Assembly: GCA_002964805.2 (NCBI GenBank) | Contig: PUDQ02000010.1 | Span: 1-64,000 of the forward strand | DNA from: Trametes villosa | Taxonomy: Eukaryota > Basidiomycota > Agaricomycetes > Polyporales > Polyporaceae | Length of the DNA: 64,000 nt | Direction of reading: 5' to 3' | In this document: piece by piece, positions 22,040-33,654 of the stretch | Position numbering within the stretch: the stretch's first letter is position 1 | How the letters are laid out: every line of letters begins with the position of its first letter | Notes under the pieces: model-generated | Told to the model about the DNA's origin: nothing | Database searches by the model: none | Seen by the model: only the letters and a program-made list of their open reading frames with translations | Translations under genes and position numbers: made by a program

Positions 22040-23470
22040 ATGTCAACCGGAGGAACCAGCAATGGAGGGGGTGATTCAGAAACGACGCGGTATGTCGTGC
22101 AAAGGTGAGGTCCTGCAGTACGGCTGGGCATGACGTCCACGCAAGGTGATCTTGGCTGACCCACGACGTGCTTTCGATCATTTCTATAGCTCGGACGTCT
22201 TGGAGGACATGCGAGTGAATATCCATCCAGAAGGGTCAGAGAGGGTCGTGTGGTACAAGGCGAGTGTGGCTGTAAACCAGGCTCGCAGAGCCGTGAAGCT
22301 TACTGCACATTGTGAAGGAAAGATTCCTAACGGACAACGAGATTCTTGAGCATATAGTGGTGCGTCTTGATATTCTGCTCATCACACACTTTCACTTTCA
22401 CTCGACACAAGCACCCACTTCCACCGGCCTACTTCCACTTCCATTTGCCGAGTTCCACTTCCACTACTCTGAAAATCGATATACACTCACACTGTACTAT
22501 GCTAACCGTCGAACAGGACAACGAGACGTCTACGCTGCTCTGGACGATCCACCGGCCGAAGCGCGGGTGGTACATCCGCGTCCGCGCCCCCTCCTTCCCC
22601 CCAGGCGTATTCATCACCCTCTCCCCAATCCCTCAAACCTCGCCCTACCACGCGGAGGCGGCGCTCTCCTTCGCCTGCCGGACAAACCTCCCCGCAACGC
22701 CTGCATCGCCACCACGAATGCGCCCGTCCGCGATCACGAACTACTCGACGGACTCGGAGGTGACGCTCACGGGCGACTCCGTACACTCGTACCCGCCCAC
22801 GCCGCCGCAGGGCCCCTCGATAGTGGTGAACCCGCCCTCGCCGCGCTCCGTGCACGCGAAGCTCGACTCCGTGTCGCTCTCGCCACCGCTCGGCCCGCAG
22901 GGGCAGCAGCGCCGGCCGGCGGCGCCGACCGTGCAGTCCGCGGTGACGCACTTCGTGCTCACGCCGCACTCGCACGCGCACATCCCCGAGCCGGTGCAGC
23001 AGGTCTCGATCTTCACGCGGCTCATGTCCGTGATCAAGAACAACGCGCCGAGCCACTCGTACTCGTTCACGCTCTCGCCCATCCCCACCGCGCCGCTGCC
23101 CGCAGCCGCGCCACCGACTTCGCCAGCCTCGGCTAGCGGCTCCGTGGAGCCACTCGCTGGCGGTCCGAGCGCGAACGGGACTGCGAGTGCGCCTGCGGCG
23201 AACCCATTGACACCGACACCGCTGCTGACGTTCCACGACCGGACGCCGGTGTGGACGGCGCGCGCGAACTCGGGCGTGATCGAGCTGGACGAACGGCAGG
23301 TCCGCGTCCTCGGTGTCGAGCCCGCGTTCTACGTTGCGGTCGCGCTCACCTATCTGGAGTTCTTGCAGGAGCGAGAGGTGCGTATATAAATTTATTCCGG
23401 TGCGACGTGTATGGTGGGATGCTGACCAGGGTTGTTTTCGCAGAGCTATCTGGTTGCTGCGTACGATTGA
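22040..23470 (+). CDS. Full-length five-exon gene of unknown function
   Basis: Exons 22040-22104, 22190-22252, 22299-22359, 22517-23377 and 23444-23470 join in phase to 358 residues (MSTGG to VAAYD). No named domain is recognised. An N-terminal segment with HIVKERFLTDNEILEHIV leads into WTIHRPKRGWYIRVRAPSF, then a long Ser/Pro/Thr-rich linker. The C-terminal part runs LLTFHDRTPVWT, then VEPAFYVAVALTYLEFLQ. I associate this arrangement with an uncharacterised basidiomycete family (recollection only). Against units 1 and 2, third-exon differences are all synonymous, and amino-acid changes cluster in the linker. That supports the splice model and past selection on the protein. An alternative in-frame ATG at 22499 lies inside the third intron and would give a shorter product. 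Confidence 0.75.
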
Positions 23471-25601
23471 TGGACGTTTGCGCTATCTTACCGCTGTCTG
23501 TGATTTATTCTATGTCCTGGAAGGGAGGTAACGTATCGTATTGGTTGGGGGAATGCACCGCTTGGAGGAGCCTATGACTACGAGTCTGCAGCGAAAGTGA
23601 GGCAACGCCTGTCGGCCCGGAGGTCGATCCTCTGCCACAACTGCGGAAGAGTGAAGAACGCTACAAGCTGTAGGTATTGATCAATCGGGCGCGATGCTGC
23701 CAGAGCTTGTCGCCGTCGTCGGACACCAAGGAGGTGTGCATCGTGCTCAGCTTCGAATCGCGCTCGACTTGAGAGTTGAAAACGTGGAGGGGGCGGTGCA
23801 CGCCGGGATTGCGCCCTACGTATCCTAGCTCGGTCCGGGGGATCATGCAATGTCCTTGTATTCCGGTAAGCTTCATCGTATGCCTCACAGCATGTCGCGC
23901 GAGACAAACAGTGTAAACTGCTGCTGAGTACGAAGGTGCTACACCGTCGTGCCTCCACGATATACCAGCCTCCGACGCAAAACCATCTCACTCGGCAAGC
24001 AATCACGCTCTTGGAACGCCGGCTCTGTTTCGAACATGTTGAGGTGAATAACGCGCTGAACGAATCCGGTCGAGACAATCGCGGCATATACGATCCGCCA
24101 TCGAGGCGAATACGCTCCTACACAGCGGAGCCTTCGCACCCTCCATCGCCAGGGGAAATATCGCACCTCAATCATCCCGACATAGCTCATGGCCCCCCTA
24201 CTCACCCACGTTCCACCGGATCCGCCCCGCCCACATATGGGTCCCCGCAGGACACAGGGCCGGGCTCCCTCGTCGGCGTTCTGGAAAGTCAAATTCACGC
24301 TTCGCGGGTCGGTATCCGGGCGGCGCGAGTGCTGTGTGTGCTTCGGGCCCTGATGTGCAGCGGGGTGTTTGGGCGCGGTGCCGTATGTAGAACGAGGATC
24401 CGAGATAAGGGGGATCTGCGCGCGGGCGAGCGTTGGGTTCTTCGCTGGTTGAGGACCGGGCGGCCGGTGGACACTGGAGCTTTGTAACATTGGTACTTTT
24501 TGTCGTACCCGCAAGTATTCGAGCACCTCAACTAGGTTTGAGAGGGAGCGATGGACACTGTCCAAGCAATGTGAGCGAGGAACGAAGCGTTGAGGTTGGC
24601 TTACTTGTGGCGCGGTGGTACGGTGGTATGGGCGAAGTCAAGTCACTCGCCCTGGCAGTAAGCTTCCAGGACGAACATCTGGGACATCTGAGGAACCTTT
24701 CATGTAAATTTGCAAGGTTACCCCGAGTCCGCTCAACGACCGCGCTGGCGCAACGCTCCAGAGCACCCACAAGACCCGTTGACCTGTGCACATGCCCCCG
24801 GGCTTTCTCACCTCACGTAAAGTTGAGCAGTGGAGAGCGAGCGAGGAGGCTTCGGATGGCTTATCTGGAAGCATTCGCGCGCGCACTCTCACGCAGACGA
24901 CACGGATGCGCTCCCCTTTCTCGTACAGAGCCCAGCTTGGCGCAGGTTCGCGTTGCCCGGGTTCTGCGGCACTGGGCAGGTCGGTGTCCTCGCGCCATTT
25001 TTAGGACACGTTCGGTGAATGAAGAAGGACCTGTCCGGTTGCACGAGTCGTACCCCCGCGAAAGATGCTCGCGAACGGCCTGCATTAGGCGACGACATTT
25101 CTTCTGCAGGGTGCCGAGTGCGCCTGCTGCGATGCTGGTCCCATGCAGCGCAGGTCCTCGGCGGCGGGGGTGCCCCCTGGCCGCCAGGCTTATCAGGACC
25201 CATCACGCCGCCATCGGGCGTGCTGGGCGTCGACAGGGGCGCGTCACGCGGGGTGTAGCTCGGTATGCGACGCGTCTTCGAGCATTCTACGTGCAGCAGG
25301 TGTTCAGCAGACTGAATTCAGTGGAGCAATGGACAGGACGGCGCAGCGGGGGCGGGAGAGGAAGAGGTGGACGTTCTAGCCGCATCAAGACAGACTCTCG
25401 CCGGGCTCGTTCTGGAAAGCATATGGCGTCACCGTCATTCCGAGGGACTGATCAGCCCGCCCCGGCCGCACTCGTCCGCCCGCACCGCGCAGGCCCAGCC
25501 GGGTCCTATAAGATGCCCTCCTCATATATCACCACCGCTCCATCCCTCCTTCAACCGTCCTCCCACCGCGGTCGTCGCTCGAGGGTACCGCATCGCCCAC
25601 C
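23471..25601. other. No supported gene between the array and glycogen phosphorylase
   Basis: About 2.1 kb with overlapping ORFs on both strands that neither join by splicing nor resemble a family I know. Its right end is the promoter region of the phosphorylase gene. Confidence 0.5.
25507..25512 (+). promoter_or_regulatory. TATA-like element upstream of glycogen phosphorylase
   Basis: TATAAG lies 95 bp before the ATG at 25602, followed by a short AT-rich stretch and a CT-rich leader. The position fits a core promoter. Assigned on sequence and spacing only. Confidence 0.4.
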
Positions 25602-28600
25602 ATGACCTCCACCATCGACCCCACCACCATCGGCAAGCCGGCCAAGAACGCGAAGTCCTCCCAGCGTCGGCATGTGCGCACGTTGACCGGTAGGAGCGGC
25701 GTTCGGGAGCAAACGTTCGGTGCTTACCTCCGATCTAGGGTACACACCTGAGACCGACGCTGCTGGCAAGGAGAAGTGGCCCGTTGGCGATGAGAAGGCA
25801 TGGAAGGAGGGCATTCCCTCCCTGACCAACGGTGAGCATCGGTATTCGCGTACGTTGCAGAACGGGGTGAGGGCGCTCGCTACGCGCGAGCCGAGGACGC
25901 GATCAGCGTTCAAGAGCCTCGTGAAGCGCGCGGGTTGAGGTCCCACTTCCCCTCGCCATCCCACCCTCTCTCCCACTTCAATGGGCTGCGGGGTTGGATG
26001 GAGTTAGGAGGCGGAGGACGGCAAGGAGGACATGCGTACCCGATGCTTGCGGCGGGCGCGTGCAGCAAAGAGGACCCTTCCGCATTCCGGTACTAATCGC
26101 GACCCTTTGCAGAGGTGCCCACCATTACCAAGTCCGTCGTGCACCATGTGCACACTTCGCTCGCCCGTCAGGCGTACAACCTCGACAACTTGGGTGCATA
26201 CCAGGCGTCCGCGCTTTCGGTCCGCGACAACCTTCTCGTAAGCCCCATTCCACCATTCTCTCCCGTCCCGGCATTTCTGAACCCGTTGCGTTTGCAGGTG
26301 AAATGGAACGAGACGCAGCTGCACTACTCGCGCAAGGCGCCCAAGCGCGCGTACTACCTCTCGCTCGAGTTCCTTATGGGCCGCACGCTCGACAACGCGC
26401 TGCTCAACCTCGGCCTGAAGGAGAAGTACCAGGACGGGATCGACAAGCTCGGGTTTAACCTCGAGGACCTGCTCGACCAGGAGCGCGACGCGGGGCTCGG
26501 CAACGGCGGCCTCGGCCGCCTCGCCGCGTGCTACCTCGACTCGTCCTCGTCGCAGGAGCTGCCCGTGTGGGGCTACGGCCTCCGCTACAAGTACGGCATC
26601 TTCCAGCAGCTCATCGCGCCCGACGGCAGCCAGCTTGAGGCGCCCGACCCGTGGCTCGAGCACGACAACCCCTGGGAGCTCCCCCGCACGGACGTCACGT
26701 ACCAGATCCGCTTCTATGGGCATGCGGAGCGCCTCGACTCGTACAAGGCGATCTGGAGCGGCGGGCAGGAGGTCATCGCGATGGCGTACGACACGATGAT
26801 TCCCGGCTATGACACCAAGAACACGAACAACCTGCGTCTGTGGGAGAGCAAGCCCCAGCGCGGGTTTGACCTGCAGAGCTTCAACGCTGGAAACTACGAG
26901 CGCGCGGTGGAGGCCTCCAACAGCGCCGAGGCGATCACCTCGGTCCTGTACCCGAACGACCACACGACGTGTACGTTCTGTTGTTGTTCTTTCCGTATGA
27001 TGAACGGAAGTTAACGCCAAGTGTAGTCGGTAAGGAGCTCCGTCTGAAGCAGCAGTACTTCTGGACCGCCGCCAGTCTTGCGGATATCGTGCGTCGCTTC
27101 AAGAACCTCGGCAAGTCCTTCAACGAGTTCCCCGAATGTCAGTAGCCCTTCTTCGTTGCCTTCTGTATTGCCCCTGACTTCGGATATCACTACCAGTCGT
27201 CGCCATCCAGCTCAACGATGTAAGTCTCCCCAACAGCGTTCGTATCAGTGCCGATGAGCTGACGCCCCGCGCAGACCCACCCGACGCTCGCCGTCCCTGA
27301 GCTGATGCGCATCCTCGTCGACGAGGAGGACATCCCGTGGGACCAGGCTTGGGAGATCACCACGAACACGTTCTTCTTCACCAACCACACCGTGCTTCCT
27401 GAGGCGCTCGAGAAGTGGCCCGTCCCGCTCATGCAGCACCTCCTTCCCAGGTGAGTTGCCTGCTACTGTGGAGTTTTTGATGTTGGCGTGATGGGTGCTA
27501 ACGGGTTCGGTGGACAGGCACATGCAGATTATCTTCGATATCGTAAGTACTCCCTGAAAGCGCAGTGTGATGACACGAATACTTATCAGCTACCGTGGCG
27601 GTGAACTTGTAGAACTTGTGAGTTTCTCGAATCAACTTTCAAAGACAACGGATACTGACGTCGCACCTTTTCAGGATCTTCCTGCAAGCCGTCGAGCGCA
27701 AGTTCCCCGGCGACCGCGAGCGCCTCGCGCGCATGTCGCTCATTGAGGGTACGCTCCTTACACCCCCGCATCGTGGCAGCTAGCTGATGCCAAAATGGCA
27801 GAGGGCGTGCCCCAGCAGGTCCGCATGGCGAACCTTGCGTGCATTGGTTCCCGGAAGGTCAACGGTGTCGCCGAGGTACGTCGCCTTTACGGTATTGTAT
27901 GCGCGGATGTTCGTTTGGCTGATGGTGTCGGTGGTAGCTTCACAGTGAGCTTGTGCGCGCGACGATCATGAAGGACTTCGTCGAGTTCTTCGGTGTCAGC
28001 AAGTGAGTGTTGGAAGTTGTGATTGTGCTGGGACCGTCATGCTAACGGTCGGATAACGTAGGTTCTCGAACGTCACCAACGGCAGTGCGTATCACCTTTC
28101 CCTGAGGATAGTACAAGGCGGACGTTAACATAAACCATCCACAGTCACTCCGCGTCGCTGGCTGGACCAGTGCAACCCGGGCCTGAGCAACCTCATCAGT
28201 GAGACGCTCAAGATCCCGAAGGCCGCGTTCCTCAAGGACCTCACCAAGCTCGAGGTACACGCCGCCCTCTCACTTCTATCCCTTTGTGAACCACGCTAAT
28301 CTGCTGCGCACAGGGCCTGCTCGAGCACGTCGACGAGCCCGCGTTCCAGAAGAAGTGGGCGGCGGTGAAGCAGAGCAACAAGCAACGCCTCGCGCACTAC
28401 GTCGAGACGACGCTCGGCCTCAAGGTGAACACGAACGCGATGTTCGACGTCCAGATCAAGGTTCGTCCCCTTTCCCCTCTCTATATAACGCTGCCAGCTG
28501 ACAGGAGTGTGGGTGTAGCGTCTGCACGAGTACAAGGTATGTGGTGCCTGGTGGCGGGCGCGCTGCGGCTGGAGCTGACGCAGGTGTACGCGCAGCGCCA

Positions 28601-29780
28601 AACGCTCAACATCATGGGTGTCATCCACGTACGTTCTGCGTGTCGTTGTGTGATGGATAGGGTTGCTTATGAGGGAATTGTAGCGGTACTTGACCCTCAA
28701 GGACATGACTGCCGAGGAGCGCAAGAAGGTCAACCCGAAGGTCGTGTTCTTCGCTGGAAAGGCCGCGCCTGGATGTGAGTATCTTTGTGTGTTTACAGTA
28801 TTCCTGGCTCACCTGTCACTCTCCAGACTACATCGCCAAGCTCGTGCGTGCACTCATCTCGTGTAACTCTGGGTGGCACGACATACTAACCTCCCACGCA
28901 GACGATCCGTCTGATCGTGAACGTCGCGCGGATCATCAACGAGGACCCCGAGACGAAGGACCTGCTCAGCCTCTACTTCCTGCCCGACTACTCCGTCTCG
29001 CTCGCGGAGATCCTCATCCCCGCCTCAGACATCTCCCAGCACATCTCGACCGCGGGCACGGAGGCGTCCGGCACGTCGAACATGAAGTTCTGCCTCAACG
29101 GCGGCCTGCTCGTCGGCACCGTCGACGGCGCGAACATCGAGATAGCCGAGGAGGTCGGCGAGAGCAACGTCTGTGAGTCGCCCGTCCAGCTGTATGCCAC
29201 TGAGAGGAGGATGCTGATGCAGCGGTGTAGTCTTCTTCGGGCACCTGACGCCCGCGGTCGAGGACCTGCGCTACCAGCACTTGTACCACCCGGTGCCGAT
29301 CGAGCAGAAGTGCCCGCCGCTCGCGCGTGTGCTCAACGAGGTCTCCGCGGGCCGCTTCGGCGACGGTGGCGCGTATGAGCCGTACGTATCATTCCACCAT
29401 CGTAACTGCTTGCTACCGATGCTGACATGAGGGGCGTGCGCTAGGCTCCTGAACACGATCCGCCAGAACGACTACTACCTGCTGACAGAGGACTTCGACT
29501 CCTGTAAGTGAACGATAGCCCAGCCGCAGAAGCTCTGCTAACCCAGATGGCGGATTCCAGACATCCAGGCGCTCAAGCTTGTCGACGAGGCGTACCAGGA
29601 CCGCACCGAGTGGATCAAGAAGAGCATCAAGACCACCGCCAAGGTTCGTACAACACTTCCCTCCATCCTCTCCGGACCGTCACTAATCATACCGCATAGA
29701 TGGGCAAGTTCAGCTCGGACCGCGCCATCCAGGACTACGCGCAGGAGTACTGGAACATCGAGAGCACCAAGGTCGAGTAG
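25602..29780 (+). CDS. GPH1: Glycogen phosphorylase, 24 exons, 871 aa
   Basis: Catalyses phosphorolysis of alpha-1,4-glucan to glucose-1-phosphate in the cytosol. Exons: 25602-25689, 25739-25831, 26113-26237, 26298-26970, 27027-27137, 27197-27219, 27275-27450, 27518-27542, 27613-27617, 27675-27748, 27802-27875, 27938-28002, 28062-28084, 28145-28254, 28314-28460, 28519-28536, 28596-28628, 28684-28774, 28827-28843, 28902-29172, 29231-29381, 29445-29503, 29561-29643 and 29700-29780. All phases agree. Family marks include [44 protein letters not shown] and [13 protein letters not shown], which holds the pyridoxal-phosphate lysine (about K719). The N-terminal RTLTG (about T29) resembles the phosphorylated RRLTG of yeast Gph1, so phosphorylation control is likely (inference). 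Exon 9 is only 5 nt. Confidence 0.95.
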
Positions 29781-29948
29781 ACGCGTCTCCGTGTTGGCAC
29801 CGTGCGCAAAACGCACGAGGCGAGGGACGAATTCTCGTGTTGTGCGAATGTATACCTAGCGAAATACGTAGACTGTATGCTGTACCGACCGGCAATGGCA
29901 TGTGTAGCTATGAAATCGCCGTCGTAGACTCATCAGCGGCCTGCTGGA
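29781..29948. other. Intergenic gap between convergent genes
   Basis: 168 bp between the stops of the phosphorylase (+) and BTB (-) genes. The two 3' untranslated regions probably overlap. Confidence 0.6.
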
Positions 29949-31103
29949 CTAGTCCTCGCCTGCCGTTTTCCCAGCCCAGTTTTCCACGGTTACTCCCATC
30001 ATCGACGGCAGGTCGTTGAACAGCTCGCGCTGGAACTCCACGGGCCGGGTGTTTGAGACCATCCGGTAGCAATGCGAGCACAGCTGCCGCCGCCCGTCCT
30101 CTCCATCCGCGTCGATCTTGTCGATGTAGCTCCCCCACAGCGACGACCAGCGAAAGGAGTCAATCACAGTTTCGTCGTCGACAAGCCGGGCCAGCAGTTG
30201 CGCGAGTACCGCCGCACACATCTTCGTGCGCGTGCAGCGCGTAGAGACCGTCTGTGCGAACACGCGGTGCGTCGCGCGGGCGTTCGCGCGGAGCAGGCGC
30301 GTCTTCGCGGCGAAGACGAGCCCCAGGTCCTCTGGCGCGAGCGTCTCCTGCGTGCCGTCCTCGCGTGGGAACCCGGAGACGGCCTCCGCGTCGAGCAGGC
30401 AGCACACCATGAGCGCGGCGGGGAGAAGGGCCTCCCCGGCGGGCCCGGCAAGGCGCGCGAGGTTGACGACGGCGACGGTGTGCGCGGGCGCGAAGCGCGG
30501 CGGGTGCAGCTCGGAGACGCCGAACCAGGCGTCGCGCGTGTCGGTGTACCATTTCTTGAGGTAGCCGAGGCCGAGGTCGACGGCTTGGGCGCAGCCGTAC
30601 TTTTGGCCGACGCGGATGTAGGCGGAGAGCTGGTGGATGGTCGGTTCGAGGGCCCAGATGCTGGAGGCGACGGGTAAGTGGGAGGACGCGGGGCCGGGAA
30701 GGTATGAGACGTACTTGAGCTCGCTCCCGGAGAAGAAGAGTCGTAGGAAATGTCGCAGTTCTTCCGGGGAGTCCGATAGATGCATGACGGTGGAAATCCC
30801 ACTGTCGCGCTTTTCTACGCCGACACTCAGGCCAAGCGCAGGGGGGATCTCAGGGCACGCCTGGGAGAGTAAATCCCGGAAGACGGATGAGTGCACCATC
30901 AGCGTCCCTCTGTATAATTTGAACTCGACATCTCGAGCTGTCAGGACGAGGTTCCCGTCCTCAAACCAAAGCTCGCTGTCCCTTGTCGGCGTTGGGGATT
31001 GCGTTGCACAGCTAAGGGATTCCGACTGGGGCTGGGTTTGTGTCGCCACATCCCGTCGATCGGGAAGAGATGTCTGCGTCTCTACAGACGTCGTTGCAGA
31101 CAT
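29949..31103 (-). CDS. BTB/POZ-domain protein of the agaricomycete type
   Basis: The N-terminus (about 45 residues, Thr/Gln/Ser-rich) precedes a BTB-like segment with ELWFEDGNLVLTARDVEFKLYRG and HSSVFRDLL. The C-terminal part (KYGCAQAVDLGLGYLKKWY, then VVNLARLAG, then CSHCYRM) is typical of the expanded basidiomycete BTB family; the CxxC pair near the end is common there. BTB domains mediate protein-protein contacts and often Cullin-3 binding. The ORF is open throughout as 384 residues. However, 30661-30714 (54 nt on the minus strand, GTACGT...CCAG) has good splice signals and interrupts the conserved region. The spliced 366-residue form (exons 30715-31103 and 29949-30660) is preferred. Confidence 0.85.
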   Translation of the reverse strand: MSATTSVETQTSLPDRRDVATQTQPQSESLSCATQSPTPTRDSELWFEDGNLVLTARDVEFKLYRGTLMVHSSVFRDLLSQACPEIPPALGLSVGVEKRDSGISTVMHLSDSPEELRHFLRLFFSGSELKYVSYLPGPASSHLPVASSIWALEPTIHQLSAYIRVGQKYGCAQAVDLGLGYLKKWYTDTRDAWFGVSELHPPRFAPAHTVAVVNLARLAGPAGEALLPAALMVCCLLDAEAVSGFPREDGTQETLAPEDLGLVFAAKTRLLRANARATHRVFAQTVSTRCTRTKMCAAVLAQLLARLVDDETVIDSFRWSSLWGSYIDKIDADGEDGRRQLCSHCYRMVSNTRPVEFQRELFNDLPSMMGVTVENWAGKTAGED

Positions 31104-32169
31104 GTTCTATGATGGTGTGGATCTAAGAGATGGTACGTTGGTTCAGGGAGACAGTTGGTGCGTGCGAGACCGGCTTACGTGCAGGTAGCTGCGATTCACT
31201 AGGGCGTACCGATGGGGTCAGCGCGGAGGCATGTGAAGACAAGGTAGCGGCAAACAAGGTTGAGCTCCGCGCTATTAGGGCCGCGTGCGCCATTGCCTCG
31301 AGGCCAGCGAAGTACACGCTTCCTAGCTTGCGGGCGGCTCCGAACTTCTATGCATTCAGAGGATGTACGCGACACTTCAACGCGCCTGAGTCGTAGAAAT
31401 AAGTCTGCACCCAAGAAATTGTTGAGCAAGTCCAGGTGTCCTCGCAGACGTTCTTTCATAGTAGCCTCAAAGCACATAGCGTCTCGGAATCATATCAGTT
31501 CGGTGTGAGGATAGTTACACGCGCACGACAGTACTTACTTACCGTTGACGTCCAACCTATCCGTGTTACCTCATGTGTCCAGTCACTTCGCTATGTGCCT
31601 GAATGTGCAACATCAGGGTGGACTCGGGGGTAGTATGTAGACAAGGGGGTGCATAGGATAGATTTTCGTCCTGAAGATGGAGTCGGGAGCAGCAAGGAAC
31701 ACATCAGGTCCCGGCGCTTCTAGTGCAAAATGCGGGCGCCAAAGGGCGTGGTGTTTTTTCAACGCCGCGGCCATCTACCAGAGCACATCCACTCACAACT
31801 GGTATACATAAGTCAAGCGACGTTGATCCAATTGACAAAACTCGGCTATTAATAGACATGTCTTCTTGGTAGGTGAGGGCAAGTCAGGCTGGTTAAGCAG
31901 CGGCAAGCTTGCAAGCAGACCGGTCTTGCCAACGACAAGGTATTTCCATCGTTCCAGCAGCTAAGGCGAGTAATAGACGACGGAGGTGTTCCGAGCAACA
32001 TACGGACTAATACATTATCAGTAAACAACAGGATACCTCACACATAAAACGGGTCAGCAGCGAGTCCGAGTCTGTCCGAGTATAACAACGCGAAAACATG
32101 CAGCATACAGGAACATAGGCAAAGCCTCAAAAACATATAACTCGATCCGCGGTAGCGAGTTCTAAGACC
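31104..32169. other. No supported gene
   Basis: About 1.1 kb, more AT-rich than its flanks (especially 31.7-32.1 kb). No coding signal recognised. Confidence 0.5.
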
Positions 32170-33654
32170 TTAGAAGGTCGCCCAAACCTGCCCCAAGGGT
32201 GCATAGAAGTCCGTCTGCCGCACCGTCCCATCACCTTCCCACCATTCCGGCGCGGCTGGGGCCCCCTCCCCAGTCGGCAGACGCTGCCAAAGGCTCCAGT
32301 CTTCGACACCCCTTCCGTCCCTCGGAGCCGCGTCCCCAACAAGGGGGAATCCAACATACTCCACCGGGAAGAGAGCGAACGCATCCAGGACGTGGTCCCT
32401 CACTACCGTCTTCAGCTGCCGCGTCGAGCTGGCCCACAACGGCCTCCAGAGGATCGTGGAGAGCACAGGCGTGCGCACATCTTGCGCTGCGCGGAAATCA
32501 TCCTCGTAGCCGAGCTGTTCCCGTAGGCTGTCGTATGTGGCGTTCCATTTCTAGCGAAAGTGCGGAGGTGAGTATGTGCGGGTCAAGACGGGGGAGAGTG
32601 TTAATGACGTACTGTGCTCCCAGATGCGCTGTCCCGTAGCTCGAAGAATCTGAGGACCGGGGCCTCCAGTGCTTCGCAGAGAACGATTGGGGAGTCCGAC
32701 TCCCAGAACGCGCTGCCACCAGCCGGCGATAGGAAGTTCCTCACGACGCGGAGCGCCACAAGCTGCCCGCCGAGAACCCTCGAAATCCTCGACAGGATCC
32801 GTTTGGCAGTCGCCCGGGGAACGCGTATTGAAAGGTGCGTCACCTTACTCCTGGGATCGATCCGGTTCGCGAATACGGCGCCTGCGTCCACCACGCGTAG
32901 CATCGGGAACGCCCTCGGGGAGACATACGGTGGCAGCGGGCGAGCGTAGTTGATGAAGCCACGGAACTCCTCCAGGCCAGTCTGCTTGGCGAGAGATCGC
33001 CAAGAGGCTAACGTCAGAGCGTCGCAGTCGCAATGGAACCTCTTCAGGTGTGTTGACCGAAGGCCCAAGAGGATGTCCCACACGGCGGTCTGTGGAAGCT
33101 TTTCCCCGGTGATGGTGAGCTCCTCGAGGGTATCCATGTGCGATAAAGCGTCTGTGAGCCGCAAGACGACGACGGCGCATTCAGAGACCCCGGTCATCAC
33201 ATCCAGAGAGACGGTCAAGGCCTTGAAAGCCGTGAAGCGATTTTGTGAGGCCAAGGCGATGGGCCCCGGGATTGCCTTGCCCGAATGTAGCTCCATTTCG
33301 CACCGCGTCGAGATCGATCCATCGGGGACCGGGAGCCGTGTAGCCTCGAGTGTGTGGTATAGGAGCTGATTGCGCGCGCGATACGCTTAGTTGGGGACTC
33401 ATGTGCATGACGTGCTGACGTACTGTTCTAGTCGATAAACGACCCGTCCTTGGGTCGGCCACCAGCCGCGCCAGGATGTCTTGTAGAAGCTTCGCGTCCA
33501 CCGGTCTCCTCGCTTCTCCCGGGGACAACGCATGGTCCACGGCAATGTTCAATGCGCGGAGCTGGGAGAGAGTGCGGGTAAGACCCCGGCTGCTCGCACC
33601 AGTGGCAAGGAGTATGGACGGGCTTACCACCGCAGACATCGGAACACCTCCCAT
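32170..33654 (-). CDS. F-box/LRR-family-like protein, three exons
   Basis: Exons 33424-33654, 32613-33365 and 32170-32550 join in phase through introns of 58 and 62 nt to 454 residues. The start at 33654 is a choice; an in-frame ATG lies five codons further on, and an upstream one at 33819 adds a Pro/Leu-rich stretch. The middle has irregular leucine-rich repeat-like strands (DTLEELTITGEKLP, HLKRFHCDCDALT, GLEEFRGFI, MLRVVDAGAVF, KVTHLSIRVPRATA). The last third ends in STILWRPLWASSTRQLK. No clear F-box is visible at the N-terminus, so any link to SCF ubiquitin ligases is inferred from family resemblance. It is clearly paralogous to the pseudogene at 45146-46200. Confidence 0.75.

Larger units (their letters stand above)
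18528..23276. repeat. Tandem array unit 3, partial (4749 bp)
   Basis: Third, right-truncated copy. Translations match units 1 and 2 from 18528 to 22110. The first difference is at 22111-22112 (TC here, AA at 3584-3585). From there to 23276 the copies are diverged paralogues: one intron is replaced by a longer one and exons carry scattered changes. Homology stops at 23276 (equivalent to 4641 and 14190), inside the last large exon of the five-exon gene. Confidence 0.95.

Noticed and set aside
22499..23389. ATG at 22499 as the start of the unit 3 gene
   Set aside because: It lies within the third intron. The equivalent codon in units 1 and 2 is GTG, and the upstream exons join in phase with synonymous-only differences between copies.
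26004..27020. 338-residue minus-strand ORF opposite glycogen phosphorylase
   Set aside because: Shadow of the biased third positions of a highly conserved exon.
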